Shown here: positions 8,136 through 17,162 of the stretch, in pieces | Numbering within the stretch: the stretch's first letter is position 1 | How the letters are laid out: each line of letters begins with the position of its first letter | NCBI GenBank assembly: GCA_013138675.1 | Contig: WTCH01000311.1 | Location: 1 to 32,720 of the forward strand | DNA length: 32,720 nucleotides | Origin: Woeseiaceae bacterium | GTDB lineage: Bacteria > Pseudomonadota > Gammaproteobacteria > Steroidobacterales > Woeseiaceae | Reading direction: 5' to 3' | Position numbers and translations under genes: made by a program | Notes under the pieces: model-generated | The model's input: the letters and a program-made list of their open reading frames with translations, nothing else | Database searches by the model: none | What the model was told of the DNA's origin: nothing

Positions 8136-9475
8136 CGTGAGAGCGCCTCCACCGCGGAACTGAATGCATCACCGCGCGCACCGTAGTTCGCGAACTGATC
8201 GAAACTGGCGCAGGCTGGCGCGAGCAACACCGTGTCGTCCGATTCGGCGTACGCGGCCGCCTGGCAAACCGCGTCGTCCATGTCGCGTGCGAAGTACACG
8301 GGCATTACTGTGTCGATCGCGTCGGCAATCGCTTCAGCGTCCGTGCCCATCAGAACGGCCGCCCGCAGTTTGCCCTCGAGCGCAGCTGCCAGTTCGCTGA
8401 AGTTACCGCCCTTGCCTTCTCCGCCGGCAACAAGAACCACGGTGCCGTCAATAGACTGAATTGATGCGACCGCGGCAGCAACGTTGGTTGCCTTCGAGTC
8501 ATTGATGTAATTCACAGCACCTTTGCGTGCGACGAACTGCATGCGATGAGACAATCCCGGGAACTCCGCCAGGACCTGCAACATGCGACCCATATCGAGG
8601 CCAAGGAGTTCGCCGGTCGCCAGCGCCGCCAGCGCATTCGCCTGATTGTGCAGGCCAACCATGCGCATGTCGGATACTGCGATCAGGAGCGTGTCACCGC
8701 GAGCAAGATAGATTTCGTCGTCGTCGCGACGAATGCCAAACTGTCCGTCCCCAGGCTCATCGAGTCCGAACGTGACGATGTTGTCGATGTGCTTCGCCGC
8801 GTCTGCCGCTGTTTCGTCAGCGCGATTGACAACCGCTGCACGTGCTTCGGAGTACACCCGGTACTTTGCGCGACGATACTCGTCCTCGTCAGCGTGCCAA
8901 TCCAGATGGTCCGGCGAGACATTCAGGAGCACTGCTACTTCAGCCGGCAATGTTTGCGTACGCTGTAGCTGGAAACTCGACAGCTCCAACACATAGATAT
9001 CAGGAGTGTCTTCGTCGAGAAGATCAAGCGCCGGTTCACCAAGGTTACCGCCGGCAAGCACCGTGCGGCCGTCAGCACGGCACATGTGGTAGACCAGTGT
9101 GGTGACGGTGCTTTTGCCGTTCGAACCGGTTATTGCGACGAATGGCGCCGTTGCATCGCGCGCGAATAACTCGATGTCCGAGATGACTTCGAGTTTCTTC
9201 TTACGCGCCTTGACCAGGAGTTCGTCGTTGTCCGCGATGCCCGGTGACGCGATTACGCGATCAATTTTTCCTGGCAGTCTGTTACTGCCAAGGACGACCT
9301 TGGCATCGGGGAAAATTTCCTTGAGCTCGTCAATCCCCGGTGGCTCATCGCGGCTATCGTAGAACGTTGCGTCGCCATCGTTACGTTTAAGATAACGCGC
9401 AATCGACAGTCCGGTCGCGCCGAGTCCGAGAACAAAATCTTTGCCGGTGGAGACTGTTTTCTTCGCAGCGTTCAT
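8132..9475 (-). CDS. murD: UDP-N-acetylmuramoylalanine--D-glutamate ligase
   Basis: MurD adds D-Glu to UDP-MurNAc-L-Ala. The 447-residue protein opens with FVLGLGATGLSIARYL (residues 14-29) for UDP binding. The P-loop GSNGKST is at 117-123, NVSPDHLDWH near residue 186 belongs to the central ATPase domain, and YINDSKATNVAA near 310 is the usual C-domain motif. Length and order (mraY-murD-ftsW) are as expected. Both ends overlap their neighbours by four bases, so translation is probably coupled. Confidence 0.98.
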   Translation of the reverse strand: MNAAKKTVSTGKDFVLGLGATGLSIARYLKRNDGDATFYDSRDEPPGIDELKEIFPDAKVVLGSNRLPGKIDRVIASPGIADNDELLVKARKKKLEVISDIELFARDATAPFVAITGSNGKSTVTTLVYHMCRADGRTVLAGGNLGEPALDLLDEDTPDIYVLELSSFQLQRTQTLPAEVAVLLNVSPDHLDWHADEDEYRRAKYRVYSEARAAVVNRADETAADAAKHIDNIVTFGLDEPGDGQFGIRRDDDEIYLARGDTLLIAVSDMRMVGLHNQANALAALATGELLGLDMGRMLQVLAEFPGLSHRMQFVARKGAVNYINDSKATNVAAAVASIQSIDGTVVLVAGGEGKGGNFSELAAALEGKLRAAVLMGTDAEAIADAIDTVMPVYFARDMDDAVCQAAAYAESDDTVLLAPACASFDQFANYGARGDAFSSAVEALSR

Positions 9476-10566
9476 CGGATCTTCAGGCTCGCAAGACCAA
9501 TCAGCACGAGGATGACCGTAATAATCCAGAAGCGGACAATAACCTTCGGTTCCGCCCAGCCCTTGAGTTCAAAATGATGGTGCAGCGGTGCCATGCGAAA
9601 CACGCGCTTGCCCGTAAGTTTGAATGATGCGACCTGGATGATCACCGACAGTGTTTCGACGACGAAGACGCCACCCATGATCGCGAGTACGATTTCCTGA
9701 CGGACGACGACCGCGACAACCCCGAGCGCCGCACCCAGCGAAAGCGCACCGATGTCACCCATGAAGACCTGTGCGGGATACGTGTTGAACCACAAGAAGC
9801 CGAGACCGGCTCCGGCCAGTGCAGCACAGAAGACCAGGATCTCTCCGGTACCCGCGACGTACGGGATGCCGAGGTAATCGGAAAAGTTGACGTTGCCGGT
9901 GACGTAGGCAAACAGCCCAAGTGCGCCACCCACGAGAACCGTCGGCATTATTGCCAGGCCATCGAGCCCATCGGTCAGGTTAACGGCATTGCTGAAGCCG
10001 ACGATGAATATATAAGTGACGAAGATCTGCCCGATGCCGAGCGGAATCGTCAGGTCCTTGAAATACGGAATCAGAAGTGCGGTTGCCGTATCGAGCGTGC
10101 CGTTGGCCTCGGCGAAGTAATAAAGGGCGACCGCGGCAATGATGGCCGCAAAAGATTGCCAGAACAGCTTCTGCCGGGCTGAGATTCCTGCCGGGTCCTG
10201 CAGGACCAGCTTCTTGTAGTCATCGACGTAGCCGATGACACCAAAAGAAAGCGTCACAAAGAGGACCACCCAGACGAATATGTTTTCGAGGTCCGCCCAA
10301 AGCACCGTGCTGACGGAAATCGCTGTCAGTATCAATGCACCACCCATCGTGGGCGTACCGGCCTTGATCAGGTGCGTGTCCGGACCCTCCTCGCGAACAG
10401 GTTGTCCAACCTGGTTAACGCTGAGCTTCGCAATCATTCGCGGCCCAATGACGAACGACAGAATGAGCGCCGTCAGCGCACCAAGAATTGCGCGCATCGT
10501 CAGGTAACTGAAAACGTTAAATCCGGATTCGAACTGCGCCAGGTATTCGGTGAGATAGAGCAGCAT
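9472..10566 (-). CDS. mraY: Phospho-N-acetylmuramoyl-pentapeptide transferase (lipid I synthase)
   Basis: MraY is a polytopic membrane enzyme that transfers phospho-MurNAc-pentapeptide from UDP to undecaprenyl phosphate. The 364-residue length is close to the 360 of E. coli. The Mg-binding aspartates are seen in GYVDDYKKL (D115, D116), the family motif NAVNLTDGLDGLA near residues 195-207, and the histidine-rich loop MAPLHHHFELKGW near 326-338. About ten hydrophobic segments are spread along the chain. It starts at 10566, two bases beyond the murF stop; this is the only murE-to-ddlB junction without overlap. Confidence 0.98.
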   Translation of the reverse strand: MLLYLTEYLAQFESGFNVFSYLTMRAILGALTALILSFVIGPRMIAKLSVNQVGQPVREEGPDTHLIKAGTPTMGGALILTAISVSTVLWADLENIFVWVVLFVTLSFGVIGYVDDYKKLVLQDPAGISARQKLFWQSFAAIIAAVALYYFAEANGTLDTATALLIPYFKDLTIPLGIGQIFVTYIFIVGFSNAVNLTDGLDGLAIMPTVLVGGALGLFAYVTGNVNFSDYLGIPYVAGTGEILVFCAALAGAGLGFLWFNTYPAQVFMGDIGALSLGAALGVVAVVVRQEIVLAIMGGVFVVETLSVIIQVASFKLTGKRVFRMAPLHHHFELKGWAEPKVIVRFWIITVILVLIGLASLKIR

Positions 10567-10568
10567 CG

Positions 10569-11930
10569 TCAGGCTCCCTTTCTCATCGGTTCTGGACCGC
10601 GCAACGCATCGACAACACGTTCCATGCGCATACCACGCGAACCCTTGACCAATAAGTTGATCTCTTCGTTAAGGCCCGCCATCAGGTCGGAGATCAGCGG
10701 GTCCAGCGAATCGTAGGCAGTGGCATCGTCGCCGAAAGCCTCACGTGCATTCGCGCTCAGCTCGCCTAGAGTAAACAGGCGATCTACACCGGCATTCTTG
10801 ATTTCTGCGCCAACGTCATGATGAATGCGAGCAGCATCGTCACCGAGTTCAAACATGTCACCGAGAACGAGCCAGCTGACGCCTTTCAAAGACGCAAGAA
10901 ATTCGGCAGCCGCAATGACCGACAGTGGATTCGCGTTATAGCTGTCGTCGTAGAGCGTCGCACCGGCATGACCCTGCATCGGCGTGAGACGGCCAGCGAG
11001 CGGGTTGACCGATTCCAACGCGGTCTTGATTGTCTCCGCAGGCACGTCGAGCGCTGTCGCCACTGCGGCAGCTGCACATGCATTACGAACATTGTGTGCG
11101 CCGGCAAGCGGTAGAGTTATCTCGATTGTCGTACCGAGCAGGTGCATCGTGAAATGCGTCTGCCCTTTACCTGTCTCAATCTGATCGGCACGAATGTCGG
11201 CATGCTCACTGAGCCCGAAGCTCAGCAAATCGACGCCGTCAACGAGCGACATCCAATACGAATAGTACTCGTCGTCGAAATTCAACACGGCAACGCCAGG
11301 CCGCGCTTTTCCGCTAAGAATTTCCGCTTTCGCGTGCGCGACGCCTTCAATCGAACCGAATCCCTCTAGGTGCGCAGCAGCCGCGTTCGTAATGACAACA
11401 ACATCTGGTTTGGCAAGCTCAGTCAGGTAAGCGATCTCGCCGGCATGATTGGCGCCCATCTCGAGCACTGCGTATTCATGTGACTCATCAATGCGCGACA
11501 TCATCAGCGGCATGCCAATGTCGTTGTTGAGATTGCCTTCCGTCGCCACCGTCGATGCGACCGACGACAGGCAAGCGGCAACCAGCTCTTTCAACGTTGT
11601 CTTGCCGTTGCTGCCGGTAATGCCGACAACCGTCACCGAGTGCTGGTCGCGCCATGCAGCACCGAGCTGCCCCAACGCGAGCTTTGTATCCTCAACCTCG
11701 ATTTGCGCGATGTCTTCAACAACGAGCGACGCCACAATCGCACCGGCTGCACCGTTGTTGGAGGCTTGATTTACAAACTTGTTGCCGTCGAAATTCGGAC
11801 CGGACAGCGCGACGAACAACTCGCCTTCCTGGATCGTTCGGGAGTCTGTGCTGATGCCTTCGAAGTTGCGGTCATCGCCGTGTAGCATGCCGTTCATCGC
11901 AGCGGCAGCGAAAGAGAGCGTCGCGTTCAC
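10569..11930 (-). CDS. murF: UDP-N-acetylmuramoyl-tripeptide--D-alanyl-D-alanine ligase
   Basis: MurF adds the D-Ala-D-Ala dipeptide made by Ddl, completing the UDP-MurNAc-pentapeptide. The 453-residue product shows the N-terminal substrate domain with GISTDSRTIQEGELFVAL near residues 25-42, P-loop GSNGKTT at 106-112, EMGANHAGEIAYL near 157, and DDSYNANPLS near 330, all family hallmarks. It overlaps murE by four bases. The C-terminal RGMRMERVVDALRG is typical. Confidence 0.98.
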   Translation of the reverse strand: MNATLSFAAAAMNGMLHGDDRNFEGISTDSRTIQEGELFVALSGPNFDGNKFVNQASNNGAAGAIVASLVVEDIAQIEVEDTKLALGQLGAAWRDQHSVTVVGITGSNGKTTLKELVAACLSSVASTVATEGNLNNDIGMPLMMSRIDESHEYAVLEMGANHAGEIAYLTELAKPDVVVITNAAAAHLEGFGSIEGVAHAKAEILSGKARPGVAVLNFDDEYYSYWMSLVDGVDLLSFGLSEHADIRADQIETGKGQTHFTMHLLGTTIEITLPLAGAHNVRNACAAAAVATALDVPAETIKTALESVNPLAGRLTPMQGHAGATLYDDSYNANPLSVIAAAEFLASLKGVSWLVLGDMFELGDDAARIHHDVGAEIKNAGVDRLFTLGELSANAREAFGDDATAYDSLDPLISDLMAGLNEEINLLVKGSRGMRMERVVDALRGPEPMRKGA

Positions 11931-13441
11931 GATGCGCCCTCCGCACGTTTGTCCAGGTTCGCCAGCGCCGCGCCGTAGTCTGAAAAATCGATACGCTCAG
12001 TGCCGATGAGCTGGTAATTCTCGTGTCCCTTGCCGGCAATCAGAATGATGTCATCGGTGGCCGCTTCGCGGATTGCCCACGCAATCGCCGCAGCGCGGTC
12101 TTCCAGCACGGTCGCACGATTTGGCCGCTGCAGACCGTCGATAATCTGCGCAATAATCTGGCCGGGCTCTTCGCCGCGTGGATTGTCACTTGTAACGACT
12201 AGCCGGTCTGCACGCATTTCTGCGTTGCGCGCCATTTGTGGGCGCTTGCCAGTATCGCGATCACCACCACAACCGAACACGCACCAGAGTTTGCCCTTGC
12301 AGTGCGCCCTGAGTGCGCGCAGCGCGACATCAATAGCCTGCGGAGAATGTGCGTAGTCAACATAAACCGTCGGCAGCCCGGCTGCCGCCTCGACACGCTC
12401 CATGCGTCCTGGCGGTGCGCTGACTTGCGCAAGCGTTTCACAGGCCTGTGCCATGGATACGCCTTTCTTGAGCAACGCCGCTAGTACGATAACCGCATTG
12501 GCAACGTTGAAATCGCCTGGCAACGGCAATTCAAACTCGCCGTCGCCCCAGGAGCTGTTGATTCGTACGAGTGAGCCGCTGTCGCCCGCAACAACAGATC
12601 GAACAAAAACAAACGGCCGACCATTTGCGACACGGTCAAAGTGCGTCGATACCGCTACGACGTCCTGACCGCAGCGACCTGCCAGTTCGGATCCGAACTC
12701 CGAGTCCAGATTGATGATCCTGTTCCGGGCCGGGTAGTCGAGAAACAGCCGCGCCTTGGTTTCCGCATAACTCTGCATGTCGCCGTGATAATCAAGATGA
12801 TCACGACTCAAATTCGTAAACAGCACGGTATCGAAGGTAACGCCGTCAACTCGCTTTTGTGCCAGCGCGTGGGATGACACCTCTACGGCGGCCCAGGTCG
12901 CACCCGCATCGCGGAAGTCTGCAAGGCTGCCATGCAACTCGATGGCAGCGGGTATTGTCATGCCTTCACCAATCTCGACGTCGCCTACACCTGTTCCGAG
13001 CGTGCCGATGTAGCCGCAAGATTGCTCAAGCAACTCGCAGCACTGTGCGATGAGCCAGGCAACCGTCGTCTTGCCGTTGGTCCCGGTCACTCCAACGACA
13101 TGAACAGATTCTGAGGGGCGCGCATAAAAACGATTGGCGATCTCGCCGAGATGACTGGCGAGATCCGGCACCGCCACCATCGGAACACCCACTTCAGTTG
13201 CCGGTGCATCCGTCGTCGATGAATCCCATGCCACTGCCGCAACACCGGCTGTTACCGCGTCGGCAATGAAATCAAGCCCATGACAGTTATCGCCACCGCA
13301 GGCCAGGAACAGGTCTCCGGGCCGGAGCGAGCGACTGTCGCTGGCTATGTTGCCGACGGCGATCGCAGGTGCGTCCGCGAATCCTCGCAGTAATTCGGCG
13401 AGTGTCGGCTTTGGATTCAGGTGTTCTGCCGGCATGCTCAT
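11927..13441 (-). CDS. murE: UDP-MurNAc-L-Ala-D-Glu--meso-diaminopimelate ligase
   Basis: MurE adds the third stem residue. The 504-residue protein has P-loop GTNGKTT at 120-126 and the central VEVSSHAL motif near 187-194. The C-terminal domain carries DNPR at 419-422 followed by GEEP; DNPR is the established signature for meso-diaminopimelate rather than L-lysine specificity, so the organism is expected to have a DAP-type peptidoglycan. The VDYAHSPQAIDVAL segment near 361 and GKGHENYQ near 470 are also typical. Four-base overlaps join it to ftsI and murF. Confidence 0.98.
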   Translation of the reverse strand: MSMPAEHLNPKPTLAELLRGFADAPAIAVGNIASDSRSLRPGDLFLACGGDNCHGLDFIADAVTAGVAAVAWDSSTTDAPATEVGVPMVAVPDLASHLGEIANRFYARPSESVHVVGVTGTNGKTTVAWLIAQCCELLEQSCGYIGTLGTGVGDVEIGEGMTIPAAIELHGSLADFRDAGATWAAVEVSSHALAQKRVDGVTFDTVLFTNLSRDHLDYHGDMQSYAETKARLFLDYPARNRIINLDSEFGSELAGRCGQDVVAVSTHFDRVANGRPFVFVRSVVAGDSGSLVRINSSWGDGEFELPLPGDFNVANAVIVLAALLKKGVSMAQACETLAQVSAPPGRMERVEAAAGLPTVYVDYAHSPQAIDVALRALRAHCKGKLWCVFGCGGDRDTGKRPQMARNAEMRADRLVVTSDNPRGEEPGQIIAQIIDGLQRPNRATVLEDRAAAIAWAIREAATDDIILIAGKGHENYQLIGTERIDFSDYGAALANLDKRAEGAS

Positions 13442-15165
13442 TGACTCATTGCCTGCATGATGCTGCCAGGGTCCCTGGCGGGCATCGCGTCGGGTGGGAT
13501 TGCGAGCAGCCGTAGCGACTCTGACACGACATCTGAGAAAACCGGTGCTGCGACATCGCTGCCGTAGTAAAGCTCTCCAGTGGGCTCATCGATAACGACA
13601 ACTGCCGCGAGGCGAGGGTCGCTGGCCGGCGCAAGTCCGGCGAATATGGAAATATATTTGTCTTCTGAATATCCACCAGCCGCGAATTTCCAGGCTGTGC
13701 CGGTCTTGCCCGCAATGCGGTAGCCCATAACTGCGGCCTTCGTACCGGTGCCACCTGGCGCAACCACTGCCTCGAGCATGCGTCGTACTGCGGCGGCCGA
13801 ATCTGCGGCCAGGACCTGCTCCCCTTCAGCCGGAGCATCCAGCGCCACCAGCGAGACGGGTCGGAATACACCATCGCTGCCGAGGACCGAGTACGCTTGT
13901 GCGAGCTGCAACGGTGTCACCGAGACTCCGTAGCCATAGGCCAGCGTCGCCTGGCTGATCGGACGCCAGTGATTGAAGTGCGTCAGCAGACCTGCCGATT
14001 CGCCCGGGAAACCGCTCGACGTCAACGTGCCAAGGCCAAAGCGTGTCATGGTATTCCAGAGCTGGTCCGGCTCAAGTGACATGGCGAGCTTGGTCACACC
14101 GACATTGCTCGAACGGGCCAGGATGGTCGTCAGGCTGATCCGTCCGAGATTGCGACTATCCTCAATCGTCTTCGGTCCGACGACGACAAAACCGGGTGCC
14201 GTATCGATGATGCTGCTGGGCCGGTACTCGCCACTCTCGAGCGCGGCTGCGACTATGAGTGGTTTGATACTCGAACCCGGCTCGAAGATATCGGTGATCG
14301 CACGATTGCGGTAACGCGCTGCTGAGAATTGCGAGCGATCATTCGGGTTGTAAGTCGGCTGATTGACGATCGCAAGAACCTCGCCGGTCTTCACGTCGAG
14401 TATGACGATGGAGCCCGACTCAGCGTTGTGCTGTCGAATCGCCGCTTTCAATGTCCGGTAGGCAAGGTATTGAATCCGGAGATCGATGCTCGTCTGCAGA
14501 TCCTTGCCGTGATGTGGCGGACGAATGCTTTCGACATTCTCGACGGAGCGACCCAGCCGATCCTTGAGTACGCGTTTGGCCCCCGACTCACCCGCAAGCC
14601 AATGATTGAACGCAAGCTCAAGTCCTTCCTGGCCCGCATCGTCAATGTCAGTAAACCCGACGAGATGGCCCGTGACTTCACCTGCCGGATAGTAGCGCCG
14701 GTACTCGCGTTGCACATTCACACCCGGCAATTTCAGGTCGAGAACCAGTTGCGCCTGCTCGGGGCTCAGGTGTCGTTTGAGGTACAGGAACTCCTTGTCC
14801 ATGCTGCGCGTGACACGCCGTATCAGCTGCTGCGGATCAATACCAAGAAGACGCGCCAATTGCGGAACGCGGTCAACCGCGGGCGCGAGTTCTTTGGGGT
14901 TTGCCCAGATGCTGTCGACCGGCGTGCTGATCGCGAGCGGCTCTCCATTACGATCGGTGATCGTGCCGCGGTGCGCCGTGATTCTCTCTGTGCGCAGGTG
15001 ACGTGTATCTGCCTGCTGATTAAGAAAGTCTTTGTTGAAGACCTGCAAGTGCACGGCGCGTGCAACCAGCGACACAGCGAGCAGCGAAAAGAACACGCCT
15101 ACCAGCGTCAGTCTGCCAGCGAATCGCCTTGCAGTTTGTTGTTTTGTCTCGGCGCCGCGTGTCAT
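13438..15165 (-). CDS. ftsI: Septal penicillin-binding protein 3, transpeptidase FtsI
   Basis: FtsI cross-links septal peptidoglycan and is a beta-lactam target. The 575-residue class B PBP has a cytoplasmic tail, one membrane segment around residues 19-38, the N-terminal dimerisation-type domain with RGTITDRNGEPLA near 66-78, and a transpeptidase domain. The three active-site motifs are intact: SSIK with nucleophile S298 and K301, SSN at 352-354, and KTGT at 487-490. The start at 15165 overlaps the ftsL stop by four bases. Length and order match PBP3 of the dcw cluster rather than PBP2. Confidence 0.98.
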   Translation of the reverse strand: MTRGAETKQQTARRFAGRLTLVGVFFSLLAVSLVARAVHLQVFNKDFLNQQADTRHLRTERITAHRGTITDRNGEPLAISTPVDSIWANPKELAPAVDRVPQLARLLGIDPQQLIRRVTRSMDKEFLYLKRHLSPEQAQLVLDLKLPGVNVQREYRRYYPAGEVTGHLVGFTDIDDAGQEGLELAFNHWLAGESGAKRVLKDRLGRSVENVESIRPPHHGKDLQTSIDLRIQYLAYRTLKAAIRQHNAESGSIVILDVKTGEVLAIVNQPTYNPNDRSQFSAARYRNRAITDIFEPGSSIKPLIVAAALESGEYRPSSIIDTAPGFVVVGPKTIEDSRNLGRISLTTILARSSNVGVTKLAMSLEPDQLWNTMTRFGLGTLTSSGFPGESAGLLTHFNHWRPISQATLAYGYGVSVTPLQLAQAYSVLGSDGVFRPVSLVALDAPAEGEQVLAADSAAAVRRMLEAVVAPGGTGTKAAVMGYRIAGKTGTAWKFAAGGYSEDKYISIFAGLAPASDPRLAAVVVIDEPTGELYYGSDVAAPVFSDVVSESLRLLAIPPDAMPARDPGSIMQAMSQ

Positions 15166-15452
15166 GGCCGTTCAATTACGTAGATTTCCGAAGCAACAGG
15201 TCGCACGAGTGAAAGGTCGTCGGTAGCGACCTGCTCGATGCGTGCGTGCGTGGCCCAGGTGCTCTGCTCAATTTGCAACTGGCCCCATTCAATATTCAGA
15301 TCGTCGCGTTCATGCGTCAGCGACTCGAGTTCGACAAACAACTTGCGCGATTCGTGTTTCGTGTAGACCAGCGCAAGTGCACTCAAAACACAAACGACCG
15401 AGAAGACGAGGACGAGTGCAAACGGCTGCTTTGTCTGCGTAATCTGGATCAC
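15162..15452 (-). CDS. ftsL: Cell division protein FtsL
   Basis: FtsL is a small bitopic membrane protein that forms a periplasmic coiled coil with FtsB and binds FtsQ. The 96-residue product has a single hydrophobic segment near residues 11-29 (ALVLVFSVVCVLSALALVY) and then a heptad-rich stretch (SRKLFVELESLTHERDDLN, IEWGQLQIEQS) typical of the FtsL/DivIC family. The sequence itself is weakly conserved; size, topology and position between rsmH and ftsI make the call. It overlaps both neighbours by four bases. Confidence 0.95.
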   Translation of the reverse strand: MIQITQTKQPFALVLVFSVVCVLSALALVYTKHESRKLFVELESLTHERDDLNIEWGQLQIEQSTWATHARIEQVATDDLSLVRPVASEIYVIERP

Positions 15453-16378
15453 AAGCGCTCCGCTACGCGCAAACGCGCACTGCGCGCCCGGACATTTGCA
15501 GCGACCTCGTCCGCCGTTGCTGTGATCGCTTTGCCGACCTGCCGCAACTTCGGCCGGAATTCGGCAGGCACATCAGGCATACCGCGGTACGGTTCGGCTT
15601 CTCTTGAGGCATTGCGAATAAAACGTTTGGCAATACGATCCTCAAGCGAGTGAAAACTGATGACGCAGAGGCGGCCACCGGGGGCCAGCACGTCGAGCGA
15701 CTGCGCCAGTGCGGCCTCGAGCTGCTCGAGCTCGCGATTGATAAAAATGCGAATTGCCTGAAACGTCTTCGTGGCCGGATTCTTCTTGCGTGTGTGCGCC
15801 GGAATGACCGACGCGACGACGTCTGCCAGTTGAGTCGTCGTCTGCAGGGGCGTTTCCGCACGCGCAGCAACAACGGCACGCGCGATGCGCACCGCCTGGT
15901 TCTCTTCACCAAATTTTCTGAGAACTCGCCTCAATTCGTACTCTTCCACTTGCCGGAGCCATTCCGCGGCCGAGATGCCTGACTCCGGGTCCATGCGCAT
16001 GTCCAGAGGTCCGTCGCGAAGAAAGCTGAATCCGCGTTCGGATTCGTCCAGCTGTGGTGATGAGACGCCGATGTCGAGGAGCAGGCCGTCGACTCGTCCC
16101 GTGAGTCCTTTTTCTTCAATGCATGATGCAAGTTTTTCAATTTCGCCCTTTACCAGTTCAAACCTCGGGTCTTCAATCAGCGTTGCCGGTGCAGATGCGA
16201 TTGCCTGTGGATCACGATCGATTGCGATGAGCCGACCGTTCTCACTCAATCTCTGCAAAATAGCGCTGCTGTGTCCCCCGCGTCCGAAAGTTCCGTCGAC
16301 GTACAAACCGTCTTGTTTTATATCCAGCCCTTCGAGGACCGGCCCCAGCAGCACCGGCACATGCGCGTTGCTGCTCAT
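15449..16378 (-). CDS. rsmH: 16S rRNA (cytosine-1402-N4)-methyltransferase RsmH
   Basis: RsmH (MraW) methylates N4 of C1402 in 16S rRNA, the same nucleotide whose ribose is methylated by RsmI encoded at 17627-18451. The 309-residue protein starts HVPVLLGPVLEGL, has the SAM-binding loop YVDGTFGRGGHSS at 26-38, the LLDIGVSSPQLDESERGFSF motif near 100-119, GPLDMRMD near 123-130, and the C-terminal CVISFHSLEDRIAKRF. The ATG at 16378 follows the mraZ stop by 15 bases. Length agrees with E. coli (313). Confidence 0.98.
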   Translation of the reverse strand: MSSNAHVPVLLGPVLEGLDIKQDGLYVDGTFGRGGHSSAILQRLSENGRLIAIDRDPQAIASAPATLIEDPRFELVKGEIEKLASCIEEKGLTGRVDGLLLDIGVSSPQLDESERGFSFLRDGPLDMRMDPESGISAAEWLRQVEEYELRRVLRKFGEENQAVRIARAVVAARAETPLQTTTQLADVVASVIPAHTRKKNPATKTFQAIRIFINRELEQLEAALAQSLDVLAPGGRLCVISFHSLEDRIAKRFIRNASREAEPYRGMPDVPAEFRPKLRQVGKAITATADEVAANVRARSARLRVAERL

Positions 16379-16393
16379 GGAATGAATGACGCC

Positions 16394-16843
16394 TTAGAAC
16401 GAGATCGATTCGAGGTCGGGCGGCAGTTCGCCGTCATCGTCCTCACTGAGCCATGCGTCCCGTTTTTCGTTCCAGGTTTCTTCATCCCATAGTTCAAATT
16501 TGTTGCCCTGTCCGATCAGCATCCCGGCCTTTTCGAGTCCTGCGAAATCACGCAGTTCGCGTGATACGAGAATTCGACCGCTCCCATCCATCTCAACCTC
16601 GGTGGCATAACCGACCATGATGCGCACGATGTTGCGGGCAACCTTGTTCATGCTCGGCAAGCGCACGAGCTTGCGTTCGAGTTCTTCCCAGTCGGGCAGC
16701 GGATAGACGAGCAGGCAATGGTCCTTGTCGACGGTGACAACGATTTGGCCATCACAACGGGCGGCCAGCCGCTCCCGATACCGGGTCGGTATTGCCATAC
16801 GCCCCTTGGCGTCCAGGTTTACTTTGGTGGCCCCTCGAAACAC
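16394..16843 (-). CDS. mraZ: Transcriptional regulator MraZ
   Basis: MraZ is a ring-forming AbrB-like DNA-binding protein that represses its own dcw promoter. The product has 149 residues (E. coli 152) with two swapped-hairpin repeats carrying DAKGR near residue 11 and DGSGR near residue 90. The chosen start is GTG at 16843, which gives MFRGATKVNLDAKGRM, the exact family N-terminus. An open frame continues upstream to a TTG at 16963, but that would run through the promoter and operator at 16897-16960 and is rejected. The GTG has only a weak Shine-Dalgarno candidate (GGGG about 10 bases upstream), so translation may be inefficient. The predicted leader is about 80 bases. Confidence 0.95.
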   Translation of the reverse strand: MFRGATKVNLDAKGRMAIPTRYRERLAARCDGQIVVTVDKDHCLLVYPLPDWEELERKLVRLPSMNKVARNIVRIMVGYATEVEMDGSGRILVSRELRDFAGLEKAGMLIGQGNKFELWDEETWNEKRDAWLSEDDDGELPPDLESISF

Positions 16844-16896
16844 GACGATACGGACGACCCCGGTTTCGCTCTTCTGGCGCGAATCCTGGGCGGGTT

Positions 16897-16922
16897 GCCC
16901 CTTTCCTCCCACTTTTATCCAC
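16897..16922 (-). promoter_or_regulatory. Candidate MraZ operator: three G-rich repeats, period 10
   Basis: On the minus strand TGGAT, TGGGA and GGGGC start at 16921, 16911 and 16901, exactly ten bases apart. This matches the known gammaproteobacterial MraZ box of TGGGN repeats separated by five bases, directly upstream of mraZ. The box lies at and just after the predicted transcription start, so binding would block initiation from the promoter at 16931-16960. Only the middle copy is a perfect TGGGN. Confidence 0.75.
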
Positions 16923-16930
16923 TTTTCAAC

Positions 16931-16960
16931 ACTATAGTGTCGAGGTGTCGGGAGCGTCAA
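16931..16960 (-). promoter_or_regulatory. Main dcw (mraZ) promoter, sigma70 type
   Basis: The minus strand has TTGACG at 16960-16955 and TATAGT at 16936-16931 with an 18-base spacer, each hexamer one base from consensus. The predicted start of transcription is near 16924, inside the MraZ repeats. This would drive mraZ and the coupled genes downstream. Confidence 0.8.
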
Positions 16961-16989
16961 CAAGCCCTGGCAATTAATTGTTGTTGTAC

Positions 16990-17005
16990 AGGGACTTAGG
17001 GACTT
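16990..17005. repeat. Tandem octamer AGGGACTT x2
   Basis: Two perfect adjacent copies lie about 30 bases upstream of the mraZ -35 hexamer (minus-strand reading AAGTCCCT twice). The position suits an activator or repressor site, but no known regulator is recognised. Confidence 0.55.
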
Positions 17006-17012
17006 TTAGGTG

Positions 17013-17035
17013 GCCCAATTCGGGCGAATTGTGGC
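17013..17035 (-). other. Hairpin upstream of the mraZ promoter
   Basis: The minus strand has a CAATTC stem, loop GCCC, then GAATTG, extended by three more G-C pairs across a one-base bulge, about nine pairs in all. No U-run follows, so intrinsic termination is doubtful; it may separate rnpB read-through from dcw transcription. Confidence 0.4.
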
Positions 17036-17162
17036 AGCTCTGGCGCAAGGAAAATCAAATGCTTAGCGATGCTTCCTCGATATGACCTGAAAAACGGGTC
17101 TGCAAACGGCGACAGAGCCGGGTTGCGGGTCATTCGGAACCTCATTTGCGCAACGAGCGCGT

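Noticed and set aside
14329..15183. 284-codon plus-strand frame
   Set aside because: Antisense to ftsI, whose catalytic motifs are all intact; no independent support.
16844..16963. N-terminal extension of MraZ from TTG 16963
   Set aside because: It would cover the promoter and operator, and the family N-terminus is reproduced exactly from GTG 16843.
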